Assembly (NCBI GenBank): GCA_001708385.1
Contig: CP012388.1
Coordinates: forward strand, 1,116,001-1,180,000
Length of the DNA: 64,000 bases
Direction of reading: 5' to 3'
DNA from: Flavobacterium psychrophilum
Lineage (GTDB): Bacteria > Bacteroidota > Bacteroidia > Flavobacteriales > Flavobacteriaceae
Of this stretch, positions 17,286-25,502 are shown one piece after another; position 1 is the stretch's first letter, and each line of letters opens with the position of its first letter. Made by a program: the position numbers and the translations under genes. The notes below the pieces were generated by a model. The model was given only the letters and a program-made list of their open reading frames with translations. It was not told where the DNA came from and did no database searches.

Positions 17286-19364
17286 ATGAGGAATATAAGC
17301 ATATCTCAGAACTTTAAGCGAAGTGCCCAAAAAGCAATACTCTCAATTATCTTTTTTGTCTTTACCTATATTGTTTTAGTGGTGTTGGCAATAGGATTTA
17401 CCATTGCCTGCGGATACGGAGGAATTATGCTTATTGCACTTAAGCCTTCTTTACTAACACTTATGCTTGGGTTGGGTGCAATAAGTATTGGTTTGCTGAT
17501 ATTGTTTTTCATGGTGAAGTTTATATTCGCCAAAAACACGACCGACCGCTCTAATCTGTTAGAAATAAAAAGAGAGGAAGAGCCAAAACTGTTTGCTTTT
17601 GTTGAGGATATTGTAAACGAAACGGGCACCGATTTCCCTAAGAAAATATACATATCGTCTGAAGTTAATGCGTCTGTATTTTACGATTCCAGTTTTTGGA
17701 GTATGTTTTTACCGGTAAAGAAGAACCTGCATTTGGGTGTAGGACTTATGAACACCGTAACTGTAGATGAGTTTAAGGGTATTGTAGCACACGAATTTGG
17801 ACATTTCTCTCAGCGAAGTATGAAAGTGGGCAGCTATGTGTATAATGTCAATTATATACTTCATAACATGCTGTATGATAATGCATCTTATGATGCCATT
17901 ATTGGCAAGTGGGCTAACCTTAGTGGTTATTTTTCGTTAGCCGCAGTAGTTGGTGTTAAGATTATTAGTGGTATCCAATGGGTGCTTAAGCAGGTATATG
18001 AAGTTGTAAACCTTAATTACCTGGCATTATCACGCGAGATGGAATTCCACGCCGATGAAGTTGCCGCAAATGTAGCGGGATCTCAGGCACTGGCAACCTC
18101 TTTAGTGAGAATGGATCTTGCAGCACATGCCTACAACAACACGCTTAATTTTTACAGCACACTTATAAAAGAAAACAAAAAACCGGATAATATATTCCCA
18201 CAGATGGGCTTTATACTATCATACTGGGGTAATGAATTTAAGCTGCCTGTTGCTAACGGACTTCCGCAGCCTACGCTAACATCTAAAACACGCTTTAATA
18301 AGTCGAAACTTAGTTTTGATGATCAGTGGTCATCGCATCCAAGCGATAAGGATCGCATAAAAAAGCTGGATGAATTAAATATTCCGGTTAAAGCTGCTAA
18401 CACTTCAATCGCAACCGTATTGTTTGCAGATGCTGAAAAAACAGAGCAACGTGTAACAAGCAGGCTTTTTGCAGAAGTACCTTATACAGCGGCAACTACC
18501 GCCCATGCCATTACAGAATTTAAGCCCGATTTCTTAAATAAGATACAAAAGAACACATTTGATAAAAAGTATAACAATTACTTTGACGATCAACCGCTAT
18601 CCTCTGTAAACTTTGACGACCTGCCTGAAATAAGCGCAACTGAAAAAGAACTATTCAGTCAGCAGTCGGTGGACAGTATATATTATTCGATAGGCCTAAA
18701 AAATGATATTGCGACGTTAAACCAGATTGTAAACAAAGAATTTAAAGTAAATTCTTTTGACTATGATGAGCAGCGTTATAAAGCTTCTGATGCTTCGGAA
18801 CTTATACGAAACGCCGAAGCAAAATTAGAAGAAGTAACGTTACAGATAGAACAGCACAACAAGCAGGTATTTGCCTACTATTACCAGGTTGCCAAAAAGG
18901 CGAACCAAAGCGTTACTTATTTAGAGAAGTACAGTAAATATGCCGATTTTGAGAAAGCAATCGAAAAGGAGATAGAGATTTTGACTGCGCTTTACAATTC
19001 GACTTCGTTTACGCGCCATACGTGTTCTTTTGAAATTATAAGAGCGAATATGCAGAAAGTACATCAGTGCGAAGAATCCTTCAAAGCGTCTTTAAGAACG
19101 CTCCTTGAAAATGAAGCACAAACCAAAACTCTTGACGAAGAAACGAAAGAGATCTTTACAAAGTATGTAACTTCAGAGCTGGTGTACTTTAGCAACGAAA
19201 CCTATAACGAGGAAGCACTCGGACTTTTATTTGACAGTATGAGCCTGTACAATAACGCACTTAACGACATATTATTTATGTACAAAAAAGAGTTTCTTGA
19301 CTTTCAGGCATCGCTAACAGAAAGTAAAGTAGTAACTATTGATGAAAAGCAAATTTTAAATTAA
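17286..19364 (+). CDS. M48-family zinc metallopeptidase with long C-terminal helical extension
   Basis: A 692-residue membrane protein. Two transmembrane helices near residues 17-50 and 52-80 precede an M48 (HtpX/Ste24-like) catalytic domain with VAHEFGHFSQ (HExxH at about residue 165) and the third ligand in EMEFHADEVAANVAGS (about residue 255). This family processes membrane or periplasmic proteins in envelope quality control. After the catalytic part (to about residue 360, ending near SSHPSDKDRIKKL) come more than 300 residues rich in charged helices, longer than classic HtpX. The large M48 form is common in Bacteroidota. The next gene follows after 34 bp. Confidence 0.92.
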   Translation: MRNISISQNFKRSAQKAILSIIFFVFTYIVLVVLAIGFTIACGYGGIMLIALKPSLLTLMLGLGAISIGLLILFFMVKFIFAKNTTDRSNLLEIKREEEPKLFAFVEDIVNETGTDFPKKIYISSEVNASVFYDSSFWSMFLPVKKNLHLGVGLMNTVTVDEFKGIVAHEFGHFSQRSMKVGSYVYNVNYILHNMLYDNASYDAIIGKWANLSGYFSLAAVVGVKIISGIQWVLKQVYEVVNLNYLALSREMEFHADEVAANVAGSQALATSLVRMDLAAHAYNNTLNFYSTLIKENKKPDNIFPQMGFILSYWGNEFKLPVANGLPQPTLTSKTRFNKSKLSFDDQWSSHPSDKDRIKKLDELNIPVKAANTSIATVLFADAEKTEQRVTSRLFAEVPYTAATTAHAITEFKPDFLNKIQKNTFDKKYNNYFDDQPLSSVNFDDLPEISATEKELFSQQSVDSIYYSIGLKNDIATLNQIVNKEFKVNSFDYDEQRYKASDASELIRNAEAKLEEVTLQIEQHNKQVFAYYYQVAKKANQSVTYLEKYSKYADFEKAIEKEIEILTALYNSTSFTRHTCSFEIIRANMQKVHQCEESFKASLRTLLENEAQTKTLDEETKEIFTKYVTSELVYFSNETYNEEALGLLFDSMSLYNNALNDILFMYKKEFLDFQASLTESKVVTIDEKQILN

Positions 19365-19398
19365 AATCTGCATTTGTTATAAATGCAAAACTGACGAG

Positions 19399-19908
19399 AT
19401 GAAATCCTTTTATTTTTTAATTGCCCTTATTACTTTTTCGGCGAATGCCCAGCAAAATGAAGCTATTGACTGGAATGAAGCACGCATTAACGGAAAGCTG
19501 GAACTGACGATATCTAAACGTGACTTTGAAGCTATCTACAAAAAGGCAGATAGCATTGTTACACCAAACTATGAAGACATATGTGGCAGCGATGAAGACA
19601 GCAGGTTTCAATACTACCATTACAAAGGTTTGCAGTACGAGCTTGATAATGGCATTATGAATTTCAGGCAGATAACATTCGGTAAAAAGAACCCAATGTT
19701 TTTTACCTACAAAGGTCAGCGATTGGATGGCTCCACAAAAATGGATGATTTTGCAAAGCTGTTTCCTGAGTCTGCAAAAACTGGCGAAAAGGATCAAAAA
19801 GAAATTTATATCGTGCTGGCATCGTCAGACATTATGGATGATAGCAGCTGGAGGTTTACCTTTAGAAACGGTGTACTTGCAGCTATAGAATGCTTTTTTC
19901 CCTGCTAA
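19399..19908 (+). CDS. Secreted protein of unknown function
   Basis: A 169-residue protein with a clear signal peptide (FYFLIALITFSANAQ). The mature part has two cysteines, one in YEDICGSDEDSRFQYYHYKG and one at the extreme C-terminus (ECFFPC), which may form a disulfide. It resembles small beta-rich periplasmic proteins found repeatedly in Flavobacteriaceae, but I cannot name a family. It overlaps the cupin start by one base (TAATG), so the two are co-translated. Confidence 0.75.
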   Translation: MKSFYFLIALITFSANAQQNEAIDWNEARINGKLELTISKRDFEAIYKKADSIVTPNYEDICGSDEDSRFQYYHYKGLQYELDNGIMNFRQITFGKKNPMFFTYKGQRLDGSTKMDDFAKLFPESAKTGEKDQKEIYIVLASSDIMDDSSWRFTFRNGVLAAIECFFPC

Positions 19909-20456
19909 TGGCAGAACCCCAAACATATTACAATCCGCTTAATGGAGAATATACGAAGATACTTGAATCTTCGGCAGATACCAATGGCGAATATTCATTG
20001 CTTGAAGTATCGCTAATGCCGGGAGGTAGAAACCCGCCGCATTACCATACGCGTTTTACCGAAGAATTTATTGCTGTTAAAGGCCGCCTTGGATTACTTT
20101 ACGATAAGGAAACGGTTTACCTTGAACCGGGGCAAAATAAACTGGTACCTATTGGTATTGAACACCGCTTTTTTAACGACGGAAAAGCCCCCATCCTATT
20201 CAGGATCATTTTACGTAGTGGACAGCCCGGTTTTGAGAACTTTATTAAAGGCCTGTTCGGTTTGGTTAATGATGGCAAGACCACAAAAAGCATGATGCCT
20301 TTAAATCCGCTTTACGGCGCAGCACTGCTACATTGGGGTGATACACAGTTAAAGAATACCTACTTCCGTATTTTTAGCCCGTTTGCCAAACTGGCTTACT
20401 GGTTCTCCAGGAAAACAGGCTTAGAAAAAAAACTGCTTGACAAGTATTGCAAATAG
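19908..20456 (+). CDS. Cupin-domain protein
   Basis: A 182-residue protein with an N-terminal cupin barrel: the first motif MPGGRNPPHYHTRFTEEFIAVKGRLGLLY carries the two His and the Glu metal ligands, and the second is PIGIEHRFFNDGKAPILFRI. The C-terminal ~70 residues are helical (FGLVNDGKTTKSM). Cupins of this type can be enzymes or small-molecule binding proteins; the substrate is unknown. I choose the ATG at 19908, which overlaps the previous stop as TAATG, over the in-frame ATG at 19890 inside the upstream gene. Confidence 0.85.
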   Translation: MAEPQTYYNPLNGEYTKILESSADTNGEYSLLEVSLMPGGRNPPHYHTRFTEEFIAVKGRLGLLYDKETVYLEPGQNKLVPIGIEHRFFNDGKAPILFRIILRSGQPGFENFIKGLFGLVNDGKTTKSMMPLNPLYGAALLHWGDTQLKNTYFRIFSPFAKLAYWFSRKTGLEKKLLDKYCK

Positions 20457-20557
20457 CTGTCTAACTATCGGTTATGAAACAATAGAATTATTCTATGCTG
20501 CGTTTTGTTATTGATAAAAATAATCACTAATTTTAAGCCTATAGTTACAGGCAATAT

Positions 20558-22780
20558 ATGATTGAGATAGATACAGAACAGGAAAACAAGGCGATTGCCA
20601 AAGAATACAAGGAATTACTCCGCATCAGTTACCAGACACTTAGTGAAGACGATAAAAAGCTTATACGAAAAGCTTTTGACGTTGCTGTGGATGCGCATAA
20701 AGACCAGCGAAGAAAATCGGGCGAAGCCTACATCTTCCACCCTATTGCCGTAGCTAAAATTGTAGCTTCGGAAATTGGGCTTGGTGCCACTTCTATTGCC
20801 TCTGCCCTGCTGCATGATGTTGTTGAAGATACCGATATTACCGTTGAGGATATAGAACGTATGTTTAATCCTAAAATAGCGCAGATCGTTGAAGGCCTTA
20901 CCAAAATAGCACAGGTTAAGACCGATCAGGAAATATCGATGCAGGCAGAGAATTTCCGTAAAATGCTGCTTACCCTTAACGACGATGTTAGGGTTATCCT
21001 GATCAAGATTGCCGACAGGCTGCACAACATGCAGACTATGGGATCTATGGCCGAATACAAACAGGCTAAAATAGCATCTGAAACACTATATATCTATGCA
21101 CCACTGGCACACCGCCTGGGGCTTTACAACATAAAGAACGAACTGGAAGACCTTGGACTAAAATATACAGAGCCCGCAGTGTATAATGACATTGTGAGCA
21201 AGATGAAGGAAACCAAGGAAGAACAGGATGCTTATATCAAGGCAATATCTGATGTTTTGCAGTCGTCCCTCGATGCCGAAGGTATTGAATACACTATTAA
21301 AGGCAGGCCAAAGTCGATCTATTCTATTCGCAGGAAAATGCTTGCACAGAACGTTACGTTTGACGAGGTGTATGATAAGTTTGCCCTTCGTATTATTTAT
21401 AATTCAGACCAGCATGACGAGAAATTCGTTGCCTGGAAGATATATTCTATTGTAACCGACCATTACCGACCAAGCCCAAGCCGATTAAGGGACTGGATAT
21501 CATCGCCTAAATCTACAGGATATGAGGCGCTGCACATTACTGTTATGGGGCCGAAAGGGCGTTGGGTAGAAATTCAGGTTCGGAGCGAGCGCATGGACGA
21601 GGTTGCCGAAAAAGGTTACGCTGCCCACTACAAATACAAACAGGGAGGTGCCGGCGAAGAGCACGGACTTGAAACATGGCTTAACCTGCTTAAGGAAGCC
21701 CTGGAAAACACCTCGGGCAATGCCGTAGATTTTGTTGAAGATTTTAAGTTGAACCTTTATGCGAAAGAGATTTACGTGTTTACACCGAAAGGAGAAATAA
21801 AATCGCTACCAAAAGGTGCTACATCACTGGATTTTGCTTTCAGCATTCACTCAGAGATCGGCGTAAAAACAAGGGGAACAAGGGTTAACGGAAAATTAGT
21901 GCCGTTGAACCATGTGCTTAATAGTGGCGACCAGGTAGAGGTTATAACATCGGCAAACCAAAAACCAAACCCGCACTGGCTGGATTATGTTACTACAGCA
22001 CGTGCCAAGAATAAGATAAAGAATGTTCTTAACGAGAGCACCAAAAAAATTGCCGACGATGGTAAGGAGCTGCTTACACGTAAGCTTCGCCACCTGAAAA
22101 TTACGTTGAGTGAAACCGTAGTTAACGAACTGGTAAATTACTTTAAGCTAAAAACCAGCCTTGACCTTTTTTACCGTGTTGGCGTAGGGACTATAGACAA
22201 TCAGCAGCTTAAGGACTACGCAGCCCTTAAGAGCAATACGTTTATGAACTTCTTTAAGAACAAGATTAAACGTACGCCAAATGTTCCGCAAGAGCAGATT
22301 CAGAAAGAAGAAATAAGCCGTAATTATGACCTGCTTGTATTTGGTAAGAACGAAGACAAGCTTGACTACAAATTATCAAACTGCTGCAACCCTATTCCCG
22401 GAGATGATGTTTTTGGTTTTATCACCATAAATGAAGGAATCAAGGTTCACAAAAGGGATTGCCCTAATGCCATAAGGCTTCAAAGCAACTATGCGTACCG
22501 CATTATGCCCGCTAAATGGATAGATTCATCGCAGGAAGAATTTAAGGCTACACTAAAAATAACAGGAATGGATATACTTGGACTTACAAACGAGCTTACC
22601 AAGGTAATATCCAGCAATATGCACGTTAATATACAGAGTATATCGCTTAGTGGTAATGCCGGTATTTTTAATGGACAGGTAACCGTGGTGGTACAGAACA
22701 ACACCATTCTTAAAAAACTTATAGACAACATTAAAAAAATTGAGGGCATAGATAAAGTGACGAGGATTCATAACAATTAA
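20558..22780 (+). CDS. Bifunctional (p)ppGpp synthetase/hydrolase, RelA/SpoT family
   Basis: A 740-residue stringent-response enzyme. The N-terminal HD hydrolase domain has FHPIAVAKIVASEIG and the catalytic LLHDVVEDT (residues ~50-95), intact, so hydrolysis is expected. The synthetase domain has KGRPKSIYSIRRKM and STGYEALHITVMGP. It is followed by TGS (VFTPKGEIKSLPKGATSLDFA, about residue 410), a helical region and a C-terminal ACT domain (ITGMDILGLTNELTKVIS). It makes and degrades (p)ppGpp in response to starvation. The length matches SpoT/Rel. An AT-rich stretch with TAATTTTA about 26 bp upstream may be the -7 element. The next ATG follows the stop by two bases. Confidence 0.95.
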   Translation: MIEIDTEQENKAIAKEYKELLRISYQTLSEDDKKLIRKAFDVAVDAHKDQRRKSGEAYIFHPIAVAKIVASEIGLGATSIASALLHDVVEDTDITVEDIERMFNPKIAQIVEGLTKIAQVKTDQEISMQAENFRKMLLTLNDDVRVILIKIADRLHNMQTMGSMAEYKQAKIASETLYIYAPLAHRLGLYNIKNELEDLGLKYTEPAVYNDIVSKMKETKEEQDAYIKAISDVLQSSLDAEGIEYTIKGRPKSIYSIRRKMLAQNVTFDEVYDKFALRIIYNSDQHDEKFVAWKIYSIVTDHYRPSPSRLRDWISSPKSTGYEALHITVMGPKGRWVEIQVRSERMDEVAEKGYAAHYKYKQGGAGEEHGLETWLNLLKEALENTSGNAVDFVEDFKLNLYAKEIYVFTPKGEIKSLPKGATSLDFAFSIHSEIGVKTRGTRVNGKLVPLNHVLNSGDQVEVITSANQKPNPHWLDYVTTARAKNKIKNVLNESTKKIADDGKELLTRKLRHLKITLSETVVNELVNYFKLKTSLDLFYRVGVGTIDNQQLKDYAALKSNTFMNFFKNKIKRTPNVPQEQIQKEEISRNYDLLVFGKNEDKLDYKLSNCCNPIPGDDVFGFITINEGIKVHKRDCPNAIRLQSNYAYRIMPAKWIDSSQEEFKATLKITGMDILGLTNELTKVISSNMHVNIQSISLSGNAGIFNGQVTVVVQNNTILKKLIDNIKKIEGIDKVTRIHNN

Positions 22781-22782
22781 AA

Positions 22783-23325
22783 ATGAACAGCCGTTTTTTA
22801 ATACATAAAGCGAAATATATATTTGCGATAACTGCAAGCTTAACATTTACATTAGCTGGCATACTTTTTGACACAAAATTGGGCTGGCTTCTAACTATAT
22901 TTTTCGGAATATGCAGTTCTTTGTTTATATACATGTTTTTAAATCCTAGGAAAAAGGATACACTATATGCACTATATGACGAAATGTTCTTATTGCAGGA
23001 TGAAGTGGGAACTGTGCAATACTACAATTGGGGATTTTATAACAGTAGTCAGAAGACTAAATTCTATTGGAACAAAATACATGCTATAACCGCATTTAAA
23101 AGAAATCTTATAACAGCGGAGGAAATATACCTTAGCATCGAACAGGAATTTGATGTTTTAATTGTAAGCGAATTTTCTACAGAATGGGATAGATTTAAAC
23201 AGGAAATCGCAAATCGGTTTGATACTGAAGACCCTGAGTGGTTTGAAAAAATGGCAAGCCATGCATTTGAAGATGACGAAATAATACTTTATAAAAAACA
23301 GATGGCAAACAAATCTTTCACTTAA
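22783..23325 (+). CDS. Small two-helix membrane protein, function unknown
   Basis: A 180-residue protein with two transmembrane segments (residues ~8-27 and 34-54) and a cytoplasmic domain of about 120 residues. The pattern FYWNKIHAITAFKRNL..AEEIYLSIEQ...LIVSEFSTEWDRF is the 'W..I..I.A.K.D' layout of a group of unassigned Bacteroidota proteins, some of which look PH-like or immunity-like. It starts two bases after the relA/spoT stop, so it is translationally coupled, and fur follows with its own promoter. Codon usage looks more AT-rich than its neighbours. No function is proposed. Confidence 0.7.
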   Translation: MNSRFLIHKAKYIFAITASLTFTLAGILFDTKLGWLLTIFFGICSSLFIYMFLNPRKKDTLYALYDEMFLLQDEVGTVQYYNWGFYNSSQKTKFYWNKIHAITAFKRNLITAEEIYLSIEQEFDVLIVSEFSTEWDRFKQEIANRFDTEDPEWFEKMASHAFEDDEIILYKKQMANKSFT

Positions 23326-23337
23326 CGAAAATTAGAT

Positions 23338-23345
23338 TATCTTTG
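23338..23345 (+). promoter_or_regulatory. -7 element of fur
   Basis: TATCTTTG is an exact TAnnTTTG match 20 bp before the fur ATG. A CTTTCAC about 20 bp further upstream can act as -33. It lies inside the short gap after the membrane-protein gene, so fur can be transcribed independently. Confidence 0.65.
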
Positions 23346-23364
23346 CACCATCGATACAAAAACC

Positions 23365-23850
23365 ATGGAAAATAATAAAAACCAGGACATTGTAAAAAAT
23401 GTTTTTACAAAGTTTCTTGAAGATAAAGGCCACAGGAAAACTCCTGAGCGCTATGCTATACTTCAGGAAATATATGACAGCACAGAACATTTTGACATTG
23501 AATCGCTGTACATAAAGATGAAAAATAAAAACTATCGTGTAAGCCGTGCTACACTGTACAACACGATAGAGCTGCTTTTAGAATGCGGCCTGGTAAGAAG
23601 GCACCAGTTTGGCCAGAACCAGAGCCACTACGAGAAATCGTACTTTGACAAGCAGCACGACCATATTATCATGACAGACACAGGAGAAGTTATTGAGTTT
23701 TGCGACCCAAGGATACAATCTATTAAAAAAACGATAGAAGAGATTTTTGGCATTGAAATTCACAACCATTCTTTATACCTTTACGGCCATAAAAAACAAC
23801 CTGTAGCAGAAACAGAACCGGTAGCGGAGCAGCCTGTTGCAGAAAATTAA
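23365..23850 (+). CDS. fur: Fur-family metal-responsive transcriptional repressor
   Basis: A 161-residue Fur-family regulator: winged helix with [15 protein letters not shown], recognition helix in [21 protein letters not shown], then the dimerisation/metal domain with [25 protein letters not shown]. The 'HDH' metal ligands are present, but the structural Cys-x-x-Cys normally after them is replaced by M-T-D-T, a variant common in Bacteroidota. The tail after residue ~145 is a short [13 protein letters not shown] repeat. It probably senses Fe(II), but Zur- or PerR-like sensing cannot be excluded from sequence. It precedes purA with a terminator between. Confidence 0.9.
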   Translation: MENNKNQDIVKNVFTKFLEDKGHRKTPERYAILQEIYDSTEHFDIESLYIKMKNKNYRVSRATLYNTIELLLECGLVRRHQFGQNQSHYEKSYFDKQHDHIIMTDTGEVIEFCDPRIQSIKKTIEEIFGIEIHNHSLYLYGHKKQPVAETEPVAEQPVAEN

Positions 23851-23875
23851 TAAAGGGCTCGTTTAAAGAAACGAC

Positions 23876-23910
23876 AAACCAACCCTGAAAAGGATTGGTT
23901 TTTATTTTTA
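23876..23910 (+). terminator. Intrinsic terminator after fur
   Basis: Stem AACCAACCCT / AGGATTGGTT with a GAAA loop, followed by TTTTATTTTT. It lies 26 bp after the fur stop and separates fur from purA. Confidence 0.8.
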
Positions 23911-23959
23911 TAGATTATCCGAAAAACAATTAGTTCAATATAACAAACAAATAAAAGGA

Positions 23960-25231
23960 ATGACCGTAGATTTGCTGCTTGGATTACAGTGGGGCGACGA
24001 AGGCAAAGGAAAGATCGTTGACGTACTCACCTCTAAATATGATATCATTGCCCGTTTCCAGGGCGGACCAAACGCTGGCCACACACTGGAATTTGACGGA
24101 ATTAAACACGTTTTAAGAACTATACCTTCCGGTATATTCCACAAAAACTCAGTAAATATCATCGGTAACGGTGTTGTTATGGATCCGGTTGTTTTCCAGA
24201 AAGAGATTGAAGGACTTGAAAAATTCAACATTGATATTCAGTCTCGTCTCTTTATTTCGAGAAAAGCACACCTAATCCTGCCTACCCACAGACTTTTGGA
24301 TGCTGCATCTGAAGCGTCTAAAGGAAAGGCTAAAATTGGTTCTACCCTTAAAGGTATTGGCCCAACATATATGGACAAAACCGGAAGGAACGGTCTTCGT
24401 GTAGGTGATATAGAACTTGAAAACTTTGAAGAACTTTACCGCCACCTTGCTGATAAGCACCAGGCCATGATAGACTTCTACAACGTAGAGCTTGAATATG
24501 ACCTTGCTGAACTTGAAGCAGAATTCTTTGCTGCGGTTAAAGAACTTAAGAAACTTAAATTTATTGATAGCGAAGAGTACCTTAACAAAGCTATGAAAGA
24601 AGGAAAAACGATACTTGCCGAAGGTGCGCAGGGATCACTTCTTGATATTGACTTTGGTACTTATCCGTTTGTTACCTCTTCTAACACTACTGCTGCCGGA
24701 GCCTGTACAGGTTTAGGCATTGCACCAAACAGGGTTAAAGATGTATTTGGTATCTTTAAAGCATATACTACACGTGTTGGTAGCGGGCCTTTCCCTACAG
24801 AACTATTCGATCAGGATGGGGAAACTATGGCACGCGTTGGTAACGAATTTGGTTCGGTTACAGGCCGTGCAAGACGTTGCGGATGGTTAGACCTTGTTGC
24901 GCTTAAATATGCAGTTCAGGTTAACGGTGTAACACAGCTTTATATGATGAAAGGTGACGTACTTTCAGGATTCGATACCCTTAAAATATGTACATCTTAC
25001 AAATATAAAGGTGAAGAAATAAACCACCTGCCTTACAATATTGAACCGGAGAATGTAACTCCTGTTTTTGTTGAGAAAAAAGGATGGGCGGCAGATCTTA
25101 CAGGTATGACAACGTATGAAGAGCTTCCTGTAGAACTTAAAGAATACATTGAATTTATTGAAAAAGAAGTGGAAGTGCCTATCAAAGTTATCTCTGTAGG
25201 CCCGGACAGGACTCAGACAATATTAAAATAA
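23960..25231 (+). CDS. purA: Adenylosuccinate synthetase
   Basis: A 423-residue enzyme that converts IMP, GTP and aspartate to adenylosuccinate, the first committed step to AMP. The signature motifs are complete: GLQWGDEGKGKIVD with the catalytic Asp and Lys, GGPNAGHT, GIGPTYMDKTGRNGLRV, LAEGAQGSLLDIDFGTYPFV, and GSVTGRARRCGWLDL in the GTP/aspartate loop region. Length and order match bacterial PurA. It stands alone between terminators. Confidence 0.98.
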   Translation: MTVDLLLGLQWGDEGKGKIVDVLTSKYDIIARFQGGPNAGHTLEFDGIKHVLRTIPSGIFHKNSVNIIGNGVVMDPVVFQKEIEGLEKFNIDIQSRLFISRKAHLILPTHRLLDAASEASKGKAKIGSTLKGIGPTYMDKTGRNGLRVGDIELENFEELYRHLADKHQAMIDFYNVELEYDLAELEAEFFAAVKELKKLKFIDSEEYLNKAMKEGKTILAEGAQGSLLDIDFGTYPFVTSSNTTAAGACTGLGIAPNRVKDVFGIFKAYTTRVGSGPFPTELFDQDGETMARVGNEFGSVTGRARRCGWLDLVALKYAVQVNGVTQLYMMKGDVLSGFDTLKICTSYKYKGEEINHLPYNIEPENVTPVFVEKKGWAADLTGMTTYEELPVELKEYIEFIEKEVEVPIKVISVGPDRTQTILK

Positions 25232-25235
25232 TACT

Positions 25236-25264
25236 AAAGCCGCTTGAAAGAGCGGCTTTTTTTT
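25236..25264 (+). terminator. Intrinsic terminator after purA
   Basis: An 8-bp stem AAGCCGCT / AGCGGCTT with a short loop and a run of eight Ts, four bases after the purA stop. Confidence 0.9.
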
Positions 25265-25265
25265 A

Positions 25266-25330
25266 TCCCCCTGGCTAAAGCTATTTAATTGCAAATCATT
25301 CGCACCCCTGGCTAAAGCCAGTGGCAAAAC
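25266..25330. repeat. Short interspersed palindromic repeat (CTGGCTAAAGCCAG type)
   Basis: Two copies of CCCCTGGCTAAAGC, about 36 bp apart. The second is complete and folds back on itself (CTGGCTAAAGCCAG) followed by TGGCAA. This sequence resembles small palindromic units that recur between genes of Flavobacterium genomes. It lies in the 270-bp gap between purA and the OstA-like gene, which otherwise holds only the downstream promoter. Confidence 0.55.
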
Positions 25331-25477
25331 ATAAAGTGCTCCAATATATACCGGTCTTACTTCGAAATGAGTCACCTCTAACATTAGTTAGGAAATAATT
25401 TAACAAACAAATTTTAACTGTTGATATGTTTTAACCTTACAATAAAACGCGGCACACCTATTGTTATAGTTTTTACG

Positions 25478-25485
25478 TAAATTTG
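25478..25485 (+). promoter_or_regulatory. -7 element of the OstA-like gene
   Basis: TAAATTTG matches TAnnTTTG, 17 bp before the TTG start. The upstream ATTGTTATAG offers a -33 candidate with somewhat short spacing. Confidence 0.6.
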
Positions 25486-25502
25486 TTTCAAATTTTTAAA
25501 AA

